This document shows positions 55,868 to 64,000 of a stretch of DNA of 64,000 nucleotides, one piece after another (positions within the stretch are counted from its first letter, which is position 1; each line of letters opens with the position of its first letter). Made by a program: the position numbers and the translations under genes. Origin of the DNA: Mesodorylaimus sp. YZB2_4 (lineage: Eukaryota > Nematoda > Enoplea > Dorylaimida > Dorylaimidae); NCBI GenBank assembly GCA_030248295.1, contig JASANH010000908.1, forward strand, positions 372,001-436,000. Reading direction: 5' to 3'. The notes beneath the pieces are model-generated. The model was not told the DNA's origin. It did no database searches and worked only from the letters and a program-made list of their open reading frames with translations.

Positions 55868-58800
55868 TTATCGCCTGAACTTAGCATACATTTTTTGCAG
55901 TCTCTCGAGTTCACTATCAACGCTGGCAATCTTTCGTTGCAAACTCGTCATCCGTCCTTCAAGCTCGTTTGGTTCTTGTCTTCGTGGGAGTTCGCCAGAG
56001 AGCATTCGCTGGGCTTTCTCTCGATGCACCTTATGTTCACGTTTCTTTTTCTCTAATCGCTCGATCTGCGTTGCCAGTCGTTGAGCCACTGCCTCGTGAT
56101 CAGCTTGCTGAAAGTAGGATAGAGCGATTGGGACACAGAGTCCCTTCAGTCATAACTGACCCTGGTCGAGATGACTCCGCCACCCCTGCCGGCCCCACAT
56201 TACATCCGACTAGCTATTATTAGGGACTAGCAGTGTAGATACAGGGGTCTTTGGCAGGAAGTTCTGACAAGGTCTGTAATGCCAAAGGTCTCATCTGTCT
56301 CATCCGATCGAAGAGCTGGTTTCTATGCCTGCATACAAATATTATTCGCATCTTATCATTCATCCACACTTAAAGCGATCCGTTCATGCTTTCCTCGCCC
56401 ACCTGCTATCTGGCGTTACTCCCAATAGTTTAGCTGTTTCGAATCCCAGGATAAGGATTGAGATCGGAATCCTGAACGAACGCCCTGAGGCCAATCATAC
56501 CTTTAATTCTACCGCCACCAGTAGATTAGTATCGATGGATTTCCATATATGGCCACAATCCAAATCAGCCATTGCTGCATCCATCGCTCGACATTCCTTC
56601 ACACTCGTTCTCCCCGGCAAGGCCAAAAACTCTTTGAACGTTTCCACCGCCATTCGAGTATGTTCATCGCCGAAAACGACACCTAAAAAGCACGTTTCCC
56701 AGAAAAACGTTAAACCTACAGAAAGCTCCTTACTTACACGCCATCTGACTCCGTATTGCCAACCCAAAGTCAATCTTCACTGACCTCGCAGCATCAGCCA
56801 CTTTCCGAGCAACTATCATCCTCTTCTCGATTTCCTCATTAACAAATGGTACCTGAAATCAGACTTATTCCCTCCATCCCTTATATCGCTATCCAACACT
56901 TCACCTCATCAGTTTCTGGAAACCTTAGATTATGAACACTCTGCTCATGCTGACCACGTCGTACATCGATCAGCCTGCCGAACAATTCCTCGGACAAATA
57001 AGGCATAAATGGAGCTATCAATCGAGCAAGTACATCGGCCGTCAGGTAGAGCACATCGCCGACAATCCGCCTCCTCTCTTCGATTCCATCCATCACTACA
57101 CCGCCGTCTTGTTGCGATCGTAGAAAGAATTTAGTCCATTCCTGAAATATTGACTTCTTTGTGAGAAAATCGCAGCTGCACAATATCTTCTTACCAAATA
57201 GAAATCGCAGAGTTCGAACCAAGAAAATTCGTGGAGTGCGGTCGTAGCGCAGGCGAATTCGTACTTGCCCAACGACGCATTGACTTTGTTCACAGTGTGA
57301 CCTAGTCGACTCAGGAGCCACTGCTCGACCACAGGTAACTGATCGCGAGCCTGAAAACTAAAGATTCATAGACTCCTGACCAGCCGTCTCACGATCAGTG
57401 GTGTGGTGTAGCCGTAGTCTCCCGTCACCGTTGGAACCTGGTCGGACTGATCGTGAGTTCAATTCCAGCCATCACAGATCGAGGTGAGGTTCTCTGCACG
57501 CTTTGTTCGAGGGGGCACTTTGACACGGACAAACAGCGCATCTCAAAGCGCCTCTCCCACGAAGAGGCCACTTAAAATGTGAACTGGCCGTGCAAAGCGA
57601 GCAAAGAATCTCACCTCGATCTCTGACGGCTGGAATGAAATTCACGATCAGTCCTACCAGTTTCCAGCGGTGATGGGACCACTATGCTGATCCACCATTC
57701 ATCCCTTTGGGGTCGACGAGAGGCCTTCCTGATGCGGCGGGACGTCTCGAATCCGCACACTAACAAGCCCCCTCGCCAGCGGGGAAAAGGGTCAAAACTC
57801 GATTCTCCCGAAAGAATCTCCCAAAATAACCTCTAGACATGCATTATCCAAAGATGAGACCCAGCATCGACCGACCCACCCCCGCCCGCCCCCTCCGCCG
57901 TCGGTTCCCCCAACTGCCCGGTCGGATTTTATCCCGCCAAATATCTTGTCTGCTCCACATGTCTTCAAGCAGCTCGTCGCAGTACCCTCTGCCGCCCAAT
58001 CACGACGCTATTTTGATTTTCCCATCCACCTTCTGTAATAGGAGCGCAGGCTCATTCGGCTTATAAGAGGTTGATTGGGGGCAACCCTGACTGTAACGCG
58101 TCAGTTCTATTCTGGCTGAAGACATCAGTTTGGGAAACGCGTTCTCAGAGAGGGATCTGGCCCTGGGCGACTCACCAGGAATTCAATTGGAGGTGGAAGT
58201 GGTGGACGCCCATGCCGCCCTAGATTGAGAAAACTGGTCCAATTCCCAGTCGGGGCCCTCCGTTCCTGCCCTCTATCATCCGGGGAGCAGCCCTTAGTGG
58301 AGCTGTCAGAGGGAACCTTCCATAAGAGTTAGTAGCCTCACAATGGCTGCTCGTCAGTATGACCGCTGGCTGGCAACTGGCAAAACCCATAGGAATTTGA
58401 GGTAGGTAGGGGGTCCACCCCAAAAACATATAAAAAGCTGTCCTCATACCAGCCACCTTCCACTCTAAGAAGTCAAGTCTAAAACGGAACGAGATATTGC
58501 AGGTGAAGTTGGACGAGAAAAATTTGTGAAATTCTACGCTGTCAGCTCAGACAGCATGACACAAGGGACAATAACGTTAACTTATTCCCAAAGTTCTCCT
58601 TTCCTGTCCGTTTTTGTCCGAAATCCGTCAGCCCCTTCCTCCTTGACTGCGAGTTTCTGATATCGATGGTCCTTTATCAAAGGAAGGAAGTGCATCATGC
58701 CAGAAAACAAATGAGTGGGCGCAATACAACGTTGGGTCGGGTGGATCGGGTCGGTTTGGGTCGGGTCGGTCGGATCGGGTCGGTTCTGGATCGGGTCGGG

Positions 58801-61800
58801 TCGGTTTGGTGACCTCACACCCGGGTCGGTCGATGCTGGGATGAGACAGTACCTTCTTCAGCCGATCAGCACAGTCATCAGGTGTCCAACCAACATCGGC
58901 GCACATTTTCCATGAATTTTCCATAAACGTAAACGCTTGCCATAACTTATTGCAAAAATTTCGTCCATTTATCATCAGATTAGCGTCCAAATTGAGTTTT
59001 TCACCTGCCCAAGAATCAAAGTCAGAATTGGCCATATTTCAAAAGATCAATCTCACTTATGACATCCTGTTTCAATAATGTGAGCCTTAACGCATCGGCC
59101 CCGCATTTTACCACGCCTTGCGGGAACTCTTTGGCCATTCCATCTTTTGCAATTTGAATTTCAGTGGGTGGCAAAGAACTCGCATCCAAACGATTTTTCA
59201 ACGTTTCCAATTCCACACCATCCACAATGTCCAACGGATCGATCACATTGCCCAACGATTTGCTCATTTTACGTCCATGCTTATCGAAGACAATACCGTG
59301 CAGCAGGACTTGATCGAAGGGCAATCGACCCATCAGTTCTGATCCCATCATGACCATGCGAGTGACCCAAAATGAGAGAATATCGTGACCAGTTTCCATC
59401 ATTGACAATGGATAGATGTTCGAATCGGCACTCTCGCTCGGCCATCCCGAAGCCACTAATGGCACTAGTGCTGACGAGAACCACGTGTCCAACACGTCTT
59501 CGTCCTGTTCCAACTCGCCCACATCCATCTCGCGTTCAGGATAAGCCTGTTTGGCCAATCGCATCGCCTCGTTCGCATTTCTGGCGCAGAACCAATCCTC
59601 GGTCCCACTTAGCCGATAAGCTGGTATCCGATGGCCCCACCACAACTGCCGACTAATGCACCAATCGCCGGTTCCACCAAGCCAGTGTCTAAGGGGACAA
59701 AAAAATTACACTATGCAGTAGGGTCTAGCCACGTGGTGTTCTGACGATGAGCCTACGACATGTCATGATCGAAAGCCCTGCAGCAGTATTAGAGTCAATG
59801 CGGACACTGCCTTAGCCTTATCCGCATCGACTTTGACCTGACATCAGCGCAGATCATGCAAGCAAGCTTTGGACTGGATTCTGAGGATATTTGTACAAGT
59901 GCAAATTTCCCGCCATTTTTTTAATTTAAAAACTGTGTTTCTCCATAAATTTATTAACTAGGCTTTCTATTTTAGCTAAAAATATTAAATAACGGCAGTG
60001 CCAGCGTTGATTTACTCATTCTGCCCAAATCCATCATCTTTGGGGTTGGGATCAACATGCTCAGGAAGAATGCTGCAGTGGCAACATGCACAGACCTAAG
60101 CAACTTCTTAGCCGACCTAGCCTCCCGTCCTTTTCTAAATGTCCATATATGGCACACTCACTTTCAGCCAGGAGGATCGATTGCGCACATCCCCCCCCCC
60201 CCGCTAGGGTACTGTTTCAGCCGTGGACCAGGTCGAAAGACTCGCTTGACTGCCCCAGGTTTTGCGTATTCCAAAAGCTCCACTAGTCAATCCCTCCATC
60301 TTTCATCCCTCACACTGTACCTGTATTACTGTGGGATGAACCAATGGCACCACGCCAGGGCAACCAACCAAGCCCGAAGCTGAAACATCACCTTGACGGG
60401 TGACGTTCTCAGTCGGCTCCCTGTAGAGGATCGTGCGCTAGACGAGCCTCCACACTGACGAGAAACTCCCTTGCAGGTGGGTTTTCGCTTTACACTGTTC
60501 TGCCGAGCCATCACTCCTCACTCCTCTTATTTTCCACTGCGCATGCTAGCTTATCGCTGGTCAATAGGTGAAACATCACCCTGACGGGTGACTAGCCCAG
60601 CTTCCGGCTCCACGCAGAAGATCGACTGCCATACAAGCTGCATACAAGATCCTTACTTCCAAGCTGCTTCGAAAAAACTCGGCGTGATCTTCAATTTTCC
60701 CTCCTCCACTATCCTGACGGCAGCAGCGGCCATACTTCGACAATCGACGAACCATTGTTGTTTCAAAATGGGCTCGACCACGTCGCCAGTCCGAGTGCAA
60801 ATGGGCAGCGTTGCTTGGCTTTGCCTTTTCACTTCCGCCAGGTGATTATTCGATACCAAAATATCGATTATCTTCTCCCGCGCGTCGAATCGATCCATGC
60901 CCATCAATTCCGAACCACACCGCTCATTCAACTTACCAGATTCACTGAGGCAGCTCACAGTCAACGGCAGCTTATGTCGGAGCCCGATCTCGTAGTCCGT
61001 CCAATCATGGGCGGGCGTCACCTTCAGAACTCCCGTCCCATAATTTGGATCAACCTGAAGCCAATGCCCCATGACCAATACAATCGATCGGCAGAAACCC
61101 AAATCTCACCTGATCATCAGCCACGATCGGAATCGGTTTGGCGTCTATTATCAAAGGATTCTTCACAAACCGTCCTATATAGCTGGCGTATCGGTGATCA
61201 TCGGGATGGACAGCCAGTGCCACATCGGCTGGTATGGTTTCCGGTCTGGTCGTGGCCACTGATACGTTACCACTGCCATCAACCAGCGGGTACTTGACGA
61301 AGAACAGACGTCCAATAGTGACTGAATCGGGTCTTCCTGGCAGCTGTAATTTTGAATTTTTCTCATCTCCGCACCCGAACACTGTTCTCTCGACTTCGAT
61401 ATCGGACAGAGTAGATTTCAAAAACGGGCACCAATTGACTAATCGTTCGCTCCGAAACACGTATCCGCGTTTGTTCAAGCGGAGAAACGCCTCCGTGACG
61501 GCAGTTGAGAAGTTCTAACAAGACAAAAGAAAAATATAACAGGGACAAGAAGCCATTATTGAGGGCCAATCCGCATGAAGCAATTTTTCCCGCCATTTTT
61601 TATTTTGAATTTTTTGCGAAAAGACTAGTCATTCTCGCTACAGTACGTTGAAAAAATATTCTTCCTGCCAAAAATTTCATAACGGCAGCGGAAAAATGGT
61701 CGAACTCAAACTATAGTGTTCTATCATTCATCACCAGTCGGTATGACTAACACGACACTATGCGCATGCTGACGCACTGGTGTAGTGGTTCGGCGTTCAT

Positions 61801-63194
61801 CTTCGAGCGACTGGGCTCGTGCCGGGGTTCAGTCCCAGTAAGGGAAGTTGATTGTAAGCCGTAAACCCCCGCTGACCTTGCACGCGAGGCTGTGGGGCGT
61901 GGGGACTCAGTCTCCCAGGGGCCAGACTGACCCGTTACCGTCAAGGTATACCCTGAGTGAAGAGGCAGAAGCTAAACGAGTGTCGGCTGCCCAACACTAG
62001 GAAGGTTCAGAGCTCACCCGACATCATAGGAGGAGGCGAGCTAGTTCAGGAAGCGGAGATACAGGGAGGCGACATCCTTGCTTGCGAAGATTGACTGCTA
62101 AACGAGGCTCTATTTAAGTGAGCAGAGTCAGAAAAATTTAACTAAAAATGACCGCTATCCCCACCCTACCTCGTCCATAGTATAGTATGCCCGTGACCAA
62201 TCCAACGATGCCCCCAGGCGTGTCAACTGGAGTCGGATCTTGTTCATCTTCTCTTCTTTCCATTTTCGACAATGCTCCACGAACTGGTCACGATCCATGT
62301 CCACTCGCCGCACTCCTTTCTCGCGCATCAGCTGTTTCTCCACAACCACTTGCGTGGCTATTCCAGCGTGGTCATAACCAGGAACCCACAAAATCTGTTC
62401 GCCTTTCATTCGATGCCTGAAAAGGAGGTTACAAGGTCGCCTGCATCTGATAACACCGAACACACTCGTGAGTCTGCCTGAATGTCCAAACCACTCAAAC
62501 TAGTACTAGACTACAGTGCACAAGCATCAAATCAAGGTACCTCTTGTCAGTTGGTTAAGGAGTTTGTAAGCCTCGCAGCTATGAGGGCCATGACCAATGG
62601 CAGGGGATTATCGATCACCCTGGCTGGATGTTTCAGCCGCAGGTATAGTCCTCGACTAGTCAGGGTTTTCGCCCGCAGACAGGGCCGCTTCCCTCCCACT
62701 CCCGCAAGTGCTTGGTTGCACGTTGCTCCTGTACTTCTTGGGACAACAACCAGGCGAGTTTATTTCAGTTTGGCTGGCAGCGGCAGTTCTCGCTTGTCAG
62801 AGAGGATGACCAGAATTCGATGGCAGTTTATTTCTTCTTCCCTGGCCTTGCTCTAGGCGACCACTCCAGACGGATGCTGCACAAGTAAAGAATCAGGAGA
62901 GACCAGCGGGACCACGCGGCCTCGCTCTAGCATTCCGGATCAAAAAGGGACCCTATGAAGGCAAGGAGCTCATCCCATCAACCTGCACGTACCATCTCAG
63001 CAGCACATCCTCGATGGCCACCGTCAGCGCATGTCCAATATGCAAATCACCCGTCACATTCGGGGGAGGTAGGCACATCGAAAAGGGTCGTTTCCTCCCC
63101 TGGCCTGGCCGATACCTAAACTGTCCATTCCGTTCCCACCAGTCATACCACTCGCCTTCAACCCAGGTCGAGTCGTAAACTGCTGGTCTTGCAC
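55868..63194 (-). CDS. VARS: Valyl-tRNA synthetase, 5' end missing
   Basis: Eleven exons join in frame to about 988 residues: 63194-62993, 62416-62170, 61514-61110, 61054-60657, 59688-59057, 59004-58853, 57350-57195, 57141-56905, 56852-56738, 56682-56501 and 56107-55868. The class I signature [15 protein letters not shown] (HIGH) is in the first exon seen, and [16 protein letters not shown] carries KMSKS. The CP1 editing domain has [18 protein letters not shown] and [12 protein letters not shown]. Other family blocks are [48 protein letters not shown] and [13 protein letters not shown]. The C-terminal arm is a coiled coil ([17 protein letters not shown]) ending at 55868, with anticodon-binding helices before it. 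It charges tRNA-Val in the cytosol, possibly also mitochondria. The first visible exon starts at an acceptor; the N-terminal exon was not found to its right and is probably beyond the window. Confidence 0.93.
57405..57690. repeat. Fold-back repeat of tRNA-derived sequence
   Basis: The left arm (57405-57500) and the reverse complement of the right arm (57590-57690) share CACCG(T/C)TGGAA, GGACTGATCGTGA, TTCCAGCC and GATCGAGGTGAG blocks, separated by about 90 bp. A box-B-like GAGTTCAATTCC lies in the left arm. Transcribed RNA would form a long imperfect hairpin. It lies in VARS intron 6. Confidence 0.7.
57861..58839. mobile_element. Terminal-inverted-repeat element with CGACCC arrays, 979 bp
   Basis: Left end CCAGCATCGACCGACCC (57861-57877) is the perfect reverse complement of 58823-58839. 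Both are directly flanked by the 8-bp target duplication GATGAGAC (57853-57860 and 58840-58847). The right subterminal region (58734-58805) is an array of GGGTCG/GGATCG hexamers; the left is C-rich. There is no coding capacity. It lies in VARS intron 6, ending 6 bp before the intron's donor. Confidence 0.88.
61775..62060 (+). repeat. tRNA-derived SINE-like repeat
   Basis: Box A TGGTGTAGTGG and box B GGGGTTCAGTCCC sit at tRNA spacing near 61780-61840, with an anticodon-like stem (CGAGC/GCTCG), followed by a unique tail. It looks like a SINE with a tRNA-like head. It lies in VARS intron 2. Confidence 0.5.
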
Positions 63195-64000
63195 CTGAAA
63201 TAATGTTGGCTAGTGTAATAGGCGTGGACTAGGCATGTGCTATGCCCTCTGAGCACTTCGGGCTCAGGTCCGACAGAACCCCTTTGACGGCCGGCACGTG
63301 CGGCTGCTCCCCGAGTTGTGAGTTTACACGGCCTTATTGGTGTGGGATAGTAAAACGTATCAATAAGTGTCCGTGGACTGCGTGGGTTGCTTCCTGGCTT
63401 GAGCCATCCTCTGGTCAGCCCTCGTTCTATCCTAGGGCGAGCCAAGGATTTCACTAGCGTCCGACCCCTGTCCGAGTAGCGTTTAACCAGGTCCCGGGCT
63501 CATGCAACAGTTTCCAAGACATTATTGTGCTCTGTGCTTTGTGTTTGAATGCATCTCACGATCAGTCAGCATTGACGACTTTAAGCTTTTGTGACACCCC
63601 TCTGAGGCCTTTTGTGATCTTCACTGAAGGAATCGAAAAGAATTTTCTCCAAGATAGCATCGCTTGCTGCACACCCGGACTTGGGCGGGGGGGAAGGGAC
63701 AGGCGCATACCCTTGGCCCCCCGAAAACCGGGGGGGGGGGGGGGGGGAACTCTAAAATTTTGTAGGAGAAAAAAAAGTGGTCCCGCGGGGCGGGGGGGTT
63801 TGGGTTTTAGGTACTCTGAGAGATGACGCCCCAAACTGCTGGCTCCGTGCAGAGTGTGATAGGCGTGTTTGGCCTACGGGGAAGATTGTCTATTTGGCTG
63901 CGTTCGTTGGCTGGTCGATACACTCTCCCTTCGCGAGGCAGAAACCCGACGGGTTCATGTCTGGCTCGTGCGACTAGGTGGCCTGCCCGGAGTGTTTTTG
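63195..64000. other. VARS 5' intron or flank, repeats
   Basis: No VARS N-terminal exon recognised. It contains G runs (63688-63696 and 18 G at 63731-63748) in a block that resembles, inverted, the C-run repeats of KIF23 intron 5, and a SINE-like copy from 63856 (GATAGGCGTGTTTGGCCTA, GAGGCAGAAACCCGACGGGT, GACTAGGTGGCCTGCC) cut off by the window end. Confidence 0.5.

Overview
The window is metazoan nuclear DNA. Genes are split by many short GT-AG introns, mostly 45-90 bp, and are separated and interrupted by dispersed repeats. Conserved single-copy genes (RAD21, CMTR2, KIF23, ALG12, valyl-tRNA synthetase) sit beside lineage-specific secreted and membrane proteins: a ShKT-domain protein, an ionotropic-receptor-like channel and a rhodopsin-like GPCR. 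Splice acceptors lying 4-10 nt before several start codons suggest spliced-leader trans-splicing. Together these point to an invertebrate, most likely a nematode or related ecdysozoan. I cannot name the species.

Left part (1-20 kb), mostly accessory genes: a small secreted Gly/Ala/Cys-rich protein (96-452), an ionotropic receptor (minus, 3636-4958), a protein built of four tandem ~122-residue repeats (6109-7725), a Cys-rich cell-surface protein (9173-10413), an 11-exon ShKT plus glycine-repeat protein (minus, 10653-12956), a GPCR (minus, 14178-15699) and a catalytically dead dual-specificity phosphatase (18579-19694).

Middle part (20-40 kb): a degraded BEL/Pao retroelement with integrase and an env-like region (minus, 21.3-25.7 kb) lies between exon fragments of two unidentified genes. 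Then come RAD21 (26584-29033) and CMTR2 (29686-34542), an alpha-1,3-fucosyltransferase (36192-37691) and an unrecognised 411-residue membrane-anchored protein (minus, 38669-39904). A broken paralogue fragment of the last lies at 26.1 kb.

Right part (40-64 kb): a LINE remnant, then KIF23 (44074-51994), which has a 4.4-kb intron full of repeats, convergent with ALG12 (minus, 52753-55539). Valyl-tRNA synthetase (minus, 55868-63194, 5' end missing) lies 328 bp upstream of ALG12 and could be co-transcribed with it.

The most novel material is in the repeats. Two ~0.95-kb non-autonomous elements (45553-46498 and 57861-58839) share 17-bp terminal inverted repeats starting with CCAGCATCGACCGA, have 7-8-bp target duplications, and carry subterminal arrays of degenerate CGATCC or CGACCC hexamers, but their interiors look unrelated. 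A second family (31031-31446, 41486-41891, 51173-51531) has GGGATC-rich inverted ends and TA duplications. A 238-bp direct repeat with one mismatch lies in the KIF23 intron. Exon joins were derived by hand from splice signals, reading frame and similarity to known families; none has transcript support here.
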